Shown here: in pieces, positions 16,995 to 25,481 of the stretch | Layout of the letters: each line of letters opens with the position of its first letter | Position numbering within the stretch: the stretch's first letter is position 1 | Origin: Streptomyces zaomyceticus | GTDB taxonomy: Bacteria; Actinomycetota; Actinomycetes; Streptomycetales; Streptomycetaceae | Direction: 5' to 3' | Assembly (NCBI RefSeq): GCF_014656215.1 | Contig: NZ_BNBZ01000012.1 | Coordinates: 155,287 to 219,286 of the forward strand | Length of the DNA stretch: 64,000 nt | Notes under the pieces: model-generated | Told to the model about the DNA's origin: nothing | The model's database searches: none | What the model saw: the letters and a program-made list of their open reading frames with translations, nothing else | Position numbers and translations under genes: made by a program

Positions 16995-18060
16995 CCTCCG
17001 CGGCGGCCAGCAGGGGGTCGTCCACCAGCTCCCAGAGCGGCACGGCGAAGTTCCCCGTGCCGTACCGGCCGCCGAAGTGGAGGCCGAGGACGCGGTGGTC
17101 GGTGAGGTCGAGGACCGGGGAGCCGCTGTTGCCCCCGAGGGTCGAGCAGTCGTGCTTCATCACCAGGCCGCCCGGGGTGAACTCGGTCGCCACGCCCGGC
17201 TGGAGCCGCTTCACGTTGTAGACGTCCATGAAGATCCGGCGCATCGACTCCGGTTCGTTGCGCCGGCCGTCCCAGGCCGGGTAGCCGACCACGTACACCG
17301 GACGGCCCGGCACACTCGCCGGGGCGTCCGCAGCCACCGCGAGCGGGGTCGGCAGTCCGCCGTCCGTCGACGGCTCGACCCGCAGGACGGCCAGGTCGAC
17401 ATCCGGGTGGATGCCGATGACCTCCGTGACCTCGTACGGGGTGGAGGCCCCCGGCGGTGCGCCCTCGACCGGGAGTTCCTCCGCCGGGTCGATCCGCGCC
17501 GACATGCCGTAAGCGAAGGTCCAGCGGCCGTCGCCGTCCCCCGATCGGCTGAATTCCACCGCCACATGACGGTTGGTCATCACCGCGCGCGGGCCGACGA
17601 GGAAGGCGGTGCCGATCCAGTCCAGGCTGGGGTGCCCGGTGACCTCGACCCGGCCGACCCGGGTCAGGGACTCACGGATCGCGGGCCGTTGGCCGTCCAG
17701 GACCGCCCACTCGTCGTGCTGCGGGGCGAAGTCCTGGCGCTGGACGAGGATCGCAGGACGGCCCTCCATCAGGACGATCGCCTCGACACCGAAGTACTCG
17801 TCCCCGGCGATCTCGTCCTCGCGGTGCGCGGCCAGCTTCTCCAGACCGCTGACCCCGGCCTCCAGGACGCGGGCCCGCTCCTCACGGGCGAAGCGGGAGA
17901 TCTCCGCCGCCGGTGCCACATCGGCGGGGAGCTCGAACGTGGACTCGGCGATCTCCGCCTCGAGCCGGCCGCGCACCCGGGCGGCGACCTCCCGCAGATC
18001 GCCGAAGATCTGCTCGGTGGCGGTCGCGACCGGCGACCCGTTCAGCGGTCCGTTCGGCAT
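16981..18060 (-). CDS. trypsin-like serine protease
   Basis: A 359-residue protein with an N-terminal helical region (residues 1-140) and a C-terminal chymotrypsin-fold protease. The triad is visible: His165 in MTNRHVAVEF, Asp222 in HPDVDLAVLRV, and Ser312 in LGGNSGSPVLDL. No signal peptide is present, so it should be cytoplasmic. ATG 18060 has AGGTGAGAG upstream and lies 6 nt after the stop of the giant NTPase-protease gene, so the two are one operon. Intracellular trypsins next to STAND NTPases and caspase-like genes are known components of bacterial conflict systems, the most likely setting here. Confidence 0.9.
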   Translation of the reverse strand: MPNGPLNGSPVATATEQIFGDLREVAARVRGRLEAEIAESTFELPADVAPAAEISRFAREERARVLEAGVSGLEKLAAHREDEIAGDEYFGVEAIVLMEGRPAILVQRQDFAPQHDEWAVLDGQRPAIRESLTRVGRVEVTGHPSLDWIGTAFLVGPRAVMTNRHVAVEFSRSGDGDGRWTFAYGMSARIDPAEELPVEGAPPGASTPYEVTEVIGIHPDVDLAVLRVEPSTDGGLPTPLAVAADAPASVPGRPVYVVGYPAWDGRRNEPESMRRIFMDVYNVKRLQPGVATEFTPGGLVMKHDCSTLGGNSGSPVLDLTDHRVLGLHFGGRYGTGNFAVPLWELVDDPLLAAAEVNWV

Positions 18061-18066
18061 GGTCTC

Positions 18067-21000
18067 TCACCTCGGTGTCCCGTTCGTCGGTATTCCGCCC
18101 ACCGGGCTCCCGCTCGCCGGGCTCCCCTTCGCCGGGCTTCCGTTCGGTGGGTTCCCCTTCGCCGGACCTCCGTCCGGCGGACTCCCCGGGGCCGGGCGGC
18201 CCGACTGGGCGGCCATGATCTCCTCGTACAACTCCGGCCGGGATGCTTGGAGATGGGCCAGGATCCCGCTCATCTGGGTGCCGACGTTCACGAACCGTGT
18301 CCGGGCGCCCTGGAACTCGACCTCGTCCACCTTCCGCGTGCCCCGGTGCAGCCCCACCACCGTCCAGTCGTCGAGGCAGACCGGGGAACCGGAGGAGCCT
18401 CCCCGGGTGTCGGTGAAGTACAGGATGTCGTGCTCGTCCGCCCGGTAGACCAGGTTGTTGCGGAGCGCGACCCGCTTCGGCAGGCCGCCCGGGTGCTGGA
18501 TGATGTTCACCGGAACCCGCTGCCGCTCCCGGACGAGCAGCGGCCGGGTGGCGACCCGGAGCGTCGGGCGCCGCTCCTGGTCGGAGGAGAGCCGCACGAT
18601 GGCGTAGTCGAGCGCCGCGTCCCAGGCGACGAGCTCACCGGCCGTCGCCTCCGGCGCCGCCGCGGCGTTCTCGACGAAGTCGAAACGGGAGCGCGACATG
18701 AGCGCCTGGAGCCGCAGGTCCTCGTCGCTCACGAACGGCCGCACACCGGCCTCCCACGAACGGGCCATCACCACATGGTGGTTGGTGATCAGCAGATCCG
18801 GGGCGATCATCCATCCCGTGCCGCCGTGCGGATAGGACGGCAGAAGCGGGGCGCCCGACTCGTACGGGGGGATCCTCAGGAGCGCCACGGAGGCACCGGC
18901 CCGGATCCCGCCGTGCAGGAACTCGTACGGCACGGTGTCGTCCTGGAGGACGATCTCCTCCTTCATCTCCCCGGGCATCAACTCCGCGGGGAGCTCGGCC
19001 TCGCCCGTGATCGCGCGGGCGACGACGTCCAGGGAGCCCTGCAGCACGGCGCGAGGTCCGGGTTCACGCGTCTGCTCGATCGCGTTGTGCAGCCAGATCT
19101 CCAGCGGCACCAGCCCGTCGATCAGCCGCTCGACCCGGTTCATCGCGGTCAGATCGGCGTGGACCTGCTCCCGGGGATCGTCCAGCGCTTCGAGGGTGGC
19201 CGTGAAGTAGCCGGGGACGCCCTTGAGGAGCGAGGCGCGGACGGCCCGGTCCGCGAGCCCGGCCTCCAGGGCGGCGTTGCGGACCCGTACGAGGTCCTGC
19301 GGGAGGAGGAACGGCTCCTTGCGCAGCGCGGCCCCGGCCGCGTTCGGCGGAGGACCCGCGCGCGCGGACAACCCTCCCGCGTCCTCCCGGGCCCTCGCGC
19401 CGCGCGGCGGCGGGCCCGCTTCCATCGCGGAGGCGACCCCGAGCAGCAGGTCCCCGCTGGCGTCCCGGAGCGTGAGGGCCTGCCGGGCGACGCTGTCCAG
19501 GGTGCCGCGCCGCCGGGCGGCGCGCAGTCGGCTCTCGATCCGCCCGCGGTCGAGACCGGCCGCGTCGTCCGGGGCGACGGCTCCCTCCCCGGCCGCCGCC
19601 GCCAGGATGCGGGCCAGCGGTTCGCGGAGCCCGGGCTCGTCGACGAGTGTGGTGTCGATCCACCGGGCGAGCTCGGTCACCACCGCCTCCTCGTCGGCCG
19701 GAAGACCTACCAACCGCAGCGTGTGTTCCAGGAGCTGGGGGTCGGACGGGGAGGCCGCGGCGGCCGCCGTACGGGCCAGCGACGGCTGCCGCGCCAGATC
19801 GGCGTCGGGCATCCCGCGCAGCGTCCGGGCGAGGCGCTCCCGTGCCGGAGCGGCGTCGGCGTCCGCGAGGGTGGCGAGACGCGACCGGGCGACGAGTACG
19901 CCCAGGGATTCGAAGCGCAGCCCCAGACCCGCCGCGATCTCCTCCGCCTCCTGGAGGTTCCGGTCCGCCTCCGCGAAGTCGCCCGTGTCCTGCGCGAGAC
20001 GCGCCGACAGCTGGAGCAGTTCGAGCTGGGTCTCCGCGCAGCCCGCCTCCGCCGCCCTGTCCACGGCCCGCTCGGCGCTCCCGCGGGCCTCGGCCGTCCG
20101 GCCGGAGCGGGCGAGGGTCTCGGCGAGCAGGGCGTGCAGCCGGCTGCACGGCGTCCACGGACGACGCTCGGCGAGCCGCTGGGCCGCGGCCTCCACGTAC
20201 CCCTGGGTGAGCAGGTCCTCGACCTCGCGCGCGGCGATCCGCTCCCAGTCCTCCTGGTCCGCCTCGATCATGATCTGGTCGGGGACGTGGCCGCCGATCC
20301 TGCCGAGCAGGAAGGCGGCCGAGCGGGGCGGCATCTCCCGGTCCGTGGAGCCGCCCAGGTAGGCGCCGACCCCCGGTTCCCAACGCGCTTCCACCGTACG
20401 GGGGTTCTCGCCGAGCCGGAGCCGGTGGTAGATCTCCTCGGCGCGGTTCCCGGCCCCCTCGCGGACCGCGTAGTACGCGACGGCGCTGTGGTCCACGGCC
20501 CGCATCAGGTCGGTCCGCGCGCTGTCCGAGAGGCGCAGCATGATGGCCCGCAGATCGGCCCGGTGCCTGATGGCCTCGGGCCCCGCCGACTCCATCAGGT
20601 CGACCCGCGAGGTGAGCAGTCCGTACAGGCGACGGGCCTCCGTGGTGGTCTCGACCCGGAGGCCCGCCGGACCGGCCAGCACGTCCCGGAGGAGGTCGGG
20701 GGTGATGAAGCGGAGGGCCAGGCCCGCCTGGACGAGGGCCCGGACGTCGTCCTCCGCGATGTGCTTGAGGATGCGGTCGTACAGCGTGCCCTGGATGAGC
20801 ATCTGGTCGACCTGCCGGTCGAAGTACCGTCTGCGGGAGGGAAGTCCGCGCAGCAGCCCGCCGAAGGACGGGGAGTCGGTGCCCACGGCGACCGCCGTGC
20901 GCGCCGCCAGCCTGAGGCTCAGCGGATGTCCGCCGATCCGGTCGGCGAGGTCCTCCGCGAGCGTCTCGTCCCGGACCCCGGAGGACATCAGCAGGTCCAC

Positions 21001-23433
21001 GGACGCCTGGCGGTCGAGCTCGCCGATCTCCATCGTGCGCGGGGTGAGGACCCGGGCCGGATGGTCGATCGGGGCCCGTCCGGAGACGATGAACCGCAGA
21101 CGGGAGTACGCGGCCCGCAGCGCCGTCCAGATGGCCCACATCCGGGCGATGACGGGCGAGCCCCGGTACTGGGCCTCCTCGAAGGAGTCCACGACGACCA
21201 CCAGCGGGGGCGCCGTCCCCCCGGGGGCCGGGCGGACGGCCTCGGCGACCAGGGACGCGATCCGGTGCGCGAGCTCCTGTTCGCGCGCGCTGGCGCGGGC
21301 GTGGAAGTCGGACGAGTAGTCGCGCGCGAGCGTGGCCCGGGTGCCGGCCAGCTGGTGGAGTTCGTCCAGCTCGTTGCGTTCCCCGCGCTGGACCGCGGCC
21401 GTCCGCTCGCACTCGTCGGCGAGCGCCTCGAAGGAGGCGCGGAGCGCGGGGTGGTGGACACCGAGCTGCCGTGCCATCTCCGCGATCACGGTGGCGGGTT
21501 CGTGCACGGAGAGGGTGGGGCGCGCGAAGTCGATGTAGGCGAACGGGAATCCGGCGGGCGCCGCGGCCAGGGCGTCGACGAGGAACCTGGCGAGCAGGGT
21601 GCTCTTGCCGATGCCGCCCACCCCGTGGAGCAGCACCGGTGGTTCGGCCGGCTCCTCGGGCAGCGCGATGTACGCGTGCAGGGAGTCGAGTTCGGCGGCG
21701 CGGCCGTGGAAGGTGCCCCGGATCAGCCGGTGCATCGGCTGGAGCAGCCGGGCCGACTCGAGACGGTGCTGGACCTCGTCGACCGGGGGCAGCCCGGTGA
21801 CCCCCGGCACCCGGCTCAGCCAGAGCACGGCCTGAAGGGTGTCGGAGAGTTCCTCGACGTCGTCCCGGGCGTGGCCGCGCGGGTACGCGGGCGGGAGTCC
21901 GGCGCCGGTGAGCAGGGCGAGGGCGGTGCGCTCCGGGCCCGGCCCCTCGGGCCGCAGGCCGATGTTGGTCCGCAGGGCGTCCAGCGCGGCGGCGGGGCCC
22001 GCGAGACCCGCGAGGGTGGCGTCGCGCAGCTCGGGCTTGAGGATCCAGGCCGTGGCCCCGGAGGAGGGCAGGGCGGTGCAGTCGTCGACGAGCTCCAGGA
22101 CCGCCCGCCCGGTGGACCGCTCCTCGCCGGGCAGACGCAGCAGCGCGGGGTCGAACTCCTGGAGCAGGCAGGCGGCCTCCCGGTAGGAGCGACGGGGGTC
22201 GGGCAGGGTGGCGACAGGAGCGCTGAGGCCGGCCCGCAGGGCGTCGCGCAGCAGATGGACGGACTCGCCGGGCGGCGGCGACTCCGGAGGCAGGGTCCGG
22301 TGGAGCCGTACGACGTCCTCCGTGGCCGTACACAGCCTGCGCATGTAACTGTCGCCGTTCGGGGGCGAGTCGACGGCCCGCAGCACCTCGGTCACGGCCG
22401 TCTCCGTCAGTTCGTGGACCGCCGCCTCCTGGCCCGCCGCCTCCTGGCCCGGCGACGCGACGGCGTCGGTGAAGAACTCCCGGAAGAAGGACCGGAGATC
22501 GTCCTCGTCCGCGAGGCGCGTGGTGTCCCGGCACTCGTTCTTGCGGATCTCGTACGGGAGTTGGCGCATCGTGGTGGCGTACCCCAGCAGCACCAGCCGG
22601 GGCACGGTCTCGACGCGTGCCGGCGTGTGCTCGTAGATCGCCCGCGCCAGGATGCCGATGGCGTCCCACACGTCCGAGTGGGCGTCGACCCGGTCGCAGT
22701 CGTCGAGGACCAGCCAGAAGCGGTCCTCCGAGGCGCTCGCCCGGGCGACGATCCGGTGCGCGGCGTCGTCGATGGACGGCAGTGGATCGTTCAACCGTGT
22801 GGGGTTCAACGGAAATCCGTCGGTCTCAGGTCCCGCGACGAAGGCGGCGAGCCGCTCCATCAGGCGCGCCGCCGTCGACGTACGGGACAGCGTCACCCGG
22901 ACCGGGCGGAAGTCGAGGTGCTGGCCGAGATGGCGGATGAGCTCGTAGGTGTACGAGCGCCCGCTGTCCGGCGGGCCGTCGACGATCAGTACCGTCTGCT
23001 CCGGGTCGGCGACGAAGCCCCGGAGCTTCTCGCGCAGCTCGGACCGGTTCAGGAAGACCTCGGTGCCGTGCTTCAGGAGCAGGCTGACGAAGGGGTCCCG
23101 GGGGGAGCGCCGCAGCCGCTCGTCCTCCTGCAGCCGGGTGAGCAGATTCCGGGCCTCCGCGCCCTGCTCGAAGGCGTGCGGGTCGTCGATGGAGGCCAGC
23201 GCGTCCAGCCCCGCGAGGACGGTGAGCAGTCGGCGTTGGTGGGCGATGTCCCGGCGGGCCGCCGTGACCACCAGCAGGGCGTTCCGGTCGGCCTCCGGGG
23301 TGAGCGGCAGGTCGTCGACGAAGTCGGCCGGGAGGCCGGCGCGCAGCAGTCGTTCGCGTGGCTCGGGGGTGTCGAGGAGGTGGTCCCGCACCCAACTGGC
23401 GACGAGCCCCCACTCGGTTTCGGTGAGCGGCAT
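18067..23433 (-). CDS. giant NTPase-protease: two NTPase regions plus C-terminal trypsin domain
   Basis: A 1788-residue cytoplasmic protein. Residues 1-~85 are helical and resemble effector-associated adaptor domains. A first NTPase region (~145-330) has a Walker-A-like loop DGPPDSGRSYTYE and a Walker B LVLDDCDRV. A second, canonical STAND-type NTPase (~590-830) has HGVGGIGKSTLLARF and LVVVVDSFEEA. Helical, TPR-like repeats fill ~850-1350. The C terminus is a trypsin: TNHHVV (~1545), DYAIVRL, and GGSSGSPVCLDD (~1680). It lies in an operon with a separate trypsin and near a nuclease and a caspase-like gene. I infer that ligand or invader sensing triggers oligomerisation and proteolysis. Confidence 0.85.
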   Translation of the reverse strand: MPLTETEWGLVASWVRDHLLDTPEPRERLLRAGLPADFVDDLPLTPEADRNALLVVTAARRDIAHQRRLLTVLAGLDALASIDDPHAFEQGAEARNLLTRLQEDERLRRSPRDPFVSLLLKHGTEVFLNRSELREKLRGFVADPEQTVLIVDGPPDSGRSYTYELIRHLGQHLDFRPVRVTLSRTSTAARLMERLAAFVAGPETDGFPLNPTRLNDPLPSIDDAAHRIVARASASEDRFWLVLDDCDRVDAHSDVWDAIGILARAIYEHTPARVETVPRLVLLGYATTMRQLPYEIRKNECRDTTRLADEDDLRSFFREFFTDAVASPGQEAAGQEAAVHELTETAVTEVLRAVDSPPNGDSYMRRLCTATEDVVRLHRTLPPESPPPGESVHLLRDALRAGLSAPVATLPDPRRSYREAACLLQEFDPALLRLPGEERSTGRAVLELVDDCTALPSSGATAWILKPELRDATLAGLAGPAAALDALRTNIGLRPEGPGPERTALALLTGAGLPPAYPRGHARDDVEELSDTLQAVLWLSRVPGVTGLPPVDEVQHRLESARLLQPMHRLIRGTFHGRAAELDSLHAYIALPEEPAEPPVLLHGVGGIGKSTLLARFLVDALAAAPAGFPFAYIDFARPTLSVHEPATVIAEMARQLGVHHPALRASFEALADECERTAAVQRGERNELDELHQLAGTRATLARDYSSDFHARASAREQELAHRIASLVAEAVRPAPGGTAPPLVVVVDSFEEAQYRGSPVIARMWAIWTALRAAYSRLRFIVSGRAPIDHPARVLTPRTMEIGELDRQASVDLLMSSGVRDETLAEDLADRIGGHPLSLRLAARTAVAVGTDSPSFGGLLRGLPSRRRYFDRQVDQMLIQGTLYDRILKHIAEDDVRALVQAGLALRFITPDLLRDVLAGPAGLRVETTTEARRLYGLLTSRVDLMESAGPEAIRHRADLRAIMLRLSDSARTDLMRAVDHSAVAYYAVREGAGNRAEEIYHRLRLGENPRTVEARWEPGVGAYLGGSTDREMPPRSAAFLLGRIGGHVPDQIMIEADQEDWERIAAREVEDLLTQGYVEAAAQRLAERRPWTPCSRLHALLAETLARSGRTAEARGSAERAVDRAAEAGCAETQLELLQLSARLAQDTGDFAEADRNLQEAEEIAAGLGLRFESLGVLVARSRLATLADADAAPARERLARTLRGMPDADLARQPSLARTAAAAASPSDPQLLEHTLRLVGLPADEEAVVTELARWIDTTLVDEPGLREPLARILAAAAGEGAVAPDDAAGLDRGRIESRLRAARRRGTLDSVARQALTLRDASGDLLLGVASAMEAGPPPRGARAREDAGGLSARAGPPPNAAGAALRKEPFLLPQDLVRVRNAALEAGLADRAVRASLLKGVPGYFTATLEALDDPREQVHADLTAMNRVERLIDGLVPLEIWLHNAIEQTREPGPRAVLQGSLDVVARAITGEAELPAELMPGEMKEEIVLQDDTVPYEFLHGGIRAGASVALLRIPPYESGAPLLPSYPHGGTGWMIAPDLLITNHHVVMARSWEAGVRPFVSDEDLRLQALMSRSRFDFVENAAAAPEATAGELVAWDAALDYAIVRLSSDQERRPTLRVATRPLLVRERQRVPVNIIQHPGGLPKRVALRNNLVYRADEHDILYFTDTRGGSSGSPVCLDDWTVVGLHRGTRKVDEVEFQGARTRFVNVGTQMSGILAHLQASRPELYEEIMAAQSGRPAPGSPPDGGPAKGNPPNGSPAKGSPASGSPVGGIPTNGTPR

Positions 23434-23571
23434 TCCACACCTGCCCGGCGCTCTTGGCGCAGCGCCGGTCGCTCCGGCGCCGGGACGTGAAAGATCGGAC
23501 GAAACGGCCGATCCCTCTCATCGTTTCACCCTCCCCGGAGCGTCGCAATCCCTGTGGCGGCCCGGCGGCGG

Positions 23572-24459
23572 TCAGGGGTGCAGCACGATGTCCGCGTACG
23601 ACTCCAGCCGCCGCCAGCGCTCCTCCGGCCCCCGCGTCGGAGGCATCACGTCCACATCGGGCAGCGGTCCGAACTCCAGCTCGGTGATCTCCGCGACGTC
23701 CGAGACCGGCACCTGGTACGTACGGAAGGGACCGAGCGGCGGCGGCGCGCCCGTCGTCGCCCCCGCCAGGGCCCGCTCCGCGTCCCGGCTCAGGTCGGGG
23801 CTCTGGTCCAGGACGTACGCGGCGGCGGCGAGCACCCCGTCCTGGAGGAAGGCGGCCACCTTCCAGAAACGCATCGGCACCTGAATGCCCCGGTACGGCG
23901 GGTCGGAGTCGTGGAGCACCGGACCCGACAGCACCGTCAGCTTCCGGTCGTGGTCGGCGGCGTGGTCGAGAAGGTAGTTCTCGAGCCCCTGCCACAGCTG
24001 TCTGCCCTGGTTGAAGACGTCGGCCTGGGGAGCGGCGTTGGTGAAGTGGAACGTGTCCGCGTCGGCGCGGACCGCCAGGGCCGACGGCCCCCAGACCGGG
24101 TCGAGCCGGCGGACCAGATGACCGCGGTCGAGGCTGTTGTTCCGGTAGATCTCGTCGCCCGCCTGCTGCTCCTCGGGCAGCCGGGGGTCGAACCGCCAGA
24201 CGTCGTGGCGCGGAACGTCCTCCCGGAGCTCCCGCCCCTCGATGCACACGGCCGTCGAGGCGGCGAACCGCCGGTCTGGCCGGAAGACCACGGTGAAGTG
24301 GGTGTACGGCAGGATCACCGTTCCGACCGAGTCCCGGGCCGGCAGCGGCAGCGGGACGACGGGGCCGAGGAAGGCCTCGTCGTAGCCGGTGCGGTCGGCG
24401 AGCGGGGCACGGCGGGCGGCGCCCGGGTCCGGAGGGGGCGGGGGACCGGAAGGATTCAT
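23572..24459 (-). CDS. DNA/RNA non-specific endonuclease (NUC1 family)
   Basis: A 295-residue beta-beta-alpha-metal nuclease of the Serratia NucA/EndoG family. The motif DRGH is present (LDRGHLVRRLD, general base His114), followed by FHFTNAAPQADVFNQG with the metal-binding Asn and LENYLLDHAA. No signal peptide is seen, unlike secreted Serratia nuclease, so it likely acts in the cell. ATG 24459 starts MNPSGPPPPPDP and has no clear ribosome site, suggesting leaderless translation. The gene is upstream of the giant NTPase-protease gene and divergent from the caspase gene by 112 nt. EndoG-like nucleases beside caspases are typical death effectors. Confidence 0.9.
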   Translation of the reverse strand: MNPSGPPPPPDPGAARRAPLADRTGYDEAFLGPVVPLPLPARDSVGTVILPYTHFTVVFRPDRRFAASTAVCIEGRELREDVPRHDVWRFDPRLPEEQQAGDEIYRNNSLDRGHLVRRLDPVWGPSALAVRADADTFHFTNAAPQADVFNQGRQLWQGLENYLLDHAADHDRKLTVLSGPVLHDSDPPYRGIQVPMRFWKVAAFLQDGVLAAAAYVLDQSPDLSRDAERALAGATTGAPPPLGPFRTYQVPVSDVAEITELEFGPLPDVDVMPPTRGPEERWRRLESYADIVLHP

Positions 24460-24571
24460 ACGATGTAGGTACCGCGTGGAGAGGGTCGCGCTCGGCGCCG
24501 GACCACAGGCCACTCGATCAGACGCCCCGGCGTCCCCTCCGCTTCCTCCGCTGCCCGCCAGGAGGCACCTC

Positions 24572-25456
24572 ATGGCCACCGGACTCGCCCTGCACGTCGG
24601 GCTCAACCGGGTCGACCCCGCCCGTTACGAGGGCTGGGACGGCACCCTGATCGCCTGCGAGAACGACGCCCACGACATGGCGCGGCTCGCCCGCAACGCC
24701 GGATTCGAGAGCACCGTGCTGCTCACACCGGACGGCACCGTCGCCAACGTCACCGCCGTCCTCGGCGAGGCCGCCGCCCGGCTCGGCCCCGGCGACATCC
24801 TGCTCTTCAGCTACTCGGGCCACGGAGGGCAGGTGCCCGACGTCCCGGGCTCCGGCACCCCCGGTCAGGACACGGCCGGCTCCGATCCGCTCGGCTCGGA
24901 CGCCCTCGGCTCGGACGCCCTCGGTTCCGACGACGAGCCGGACGCGCTGGACGAGACCCTGGTCCTGTACGACCGGCAGTTCCTCGACGACGAGGTCCGG
25001 CGGGCCTTCCGCGCCTTCGACGACGACGTACGGATCGTGGCCCTGTTCGACTGCTGCCACAGCGGCAGCAGCATCGAGCTCCCCGGCGGCCCGGCGGCCG
25101 ACGGCACGGCCCGTTTCATGCCCGAACCCCGGCAGCGTCAGCTGTACGCGCGCGACCGTGAGTTCTACGCCGGCCTCAAGGGTTCGCTCGCCGAGGCGGC
25201 ACGGGCCGACGGCGCGGGGCCCGACGCCCTCCTCGTGTCGGCCTGCCAGGACAACCAGGTCGCCGCCGACGGCGAGGTCAACGGAGCCTTCACCGAGGCC
25301 CTGCTCAAGGTCTGGGGCGACGGCGCCTTCCAGGGCGGCTACCGCGATTTCCACCGGGCGATCCAGCGCCGGCTTCCGCCGACGCAGAGCCCGAACCTCC
25401 ATCTCACCGGCACCCCGGACGAGGGCTTCCTGGACCAACGGCCGTTCACGGTCTGA
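24572..25456 (+). CDS. caspase-like (metacaspase/orthocaspase) protease
   Basis: A 294-residue peptidase C14 protein. The catalytic pair is visible: His84 in FSYSGHGGQ and Cys162 in ALFDCCHSGSS; Asp160 precedes the cysteine as in metacaspases. LIACENDAHDMARL is the usual first helix. Residues ~95-125 form an acidic insert with repeats of LGSDALGSD between the two catalytic elements, where proteolytic activation often occurs. AGGAGG precedes the ATG by 7 nt. It is divergent from the nuclease gene and convergent with the LAL regulator. Prokaryotic C14 proteases often cut after Arg/Lys or Asp and act in stress or antiphage death; its targets are unknown. Confidence 0.92.
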   Translation: MATGLALHVGLNRVDPARYEGWDGTLIACENDAHDMARLARNAGFESTVLLTPDGTVANVTAVLGEAAARLGPGDILLFSYSGHGGQVPDVPGSGTPGQDTAGSDPLGSDALGSDALGSDDEPDALDETLVLYDRQFLDDEVRRAFRAFDDDVRIVALFDCCHSGSSIELPGGPAADGTARFMPEPRQRQLYARDREFYAGLKGSLAEAARADGAGPDALLVSACQDNQVAADGEVNGAFTEALLKVWGDGAFQGGYRDFHRAIQRRLPPTQSPNLHLTGTPDEGFLDQRPFTV

Positions 25457-25481
25457 ACCCGGCTCCCCGGCCCTGGCCCGG

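Noticed and set aside
16885..23490. A 2201-codon open frame on the plus strand opposite the giant protease gene
   Set aside because: It has no family motifs and is the GC-driven mirror of the minus-strand gene, which carries recognised catalytic motifs throughout.
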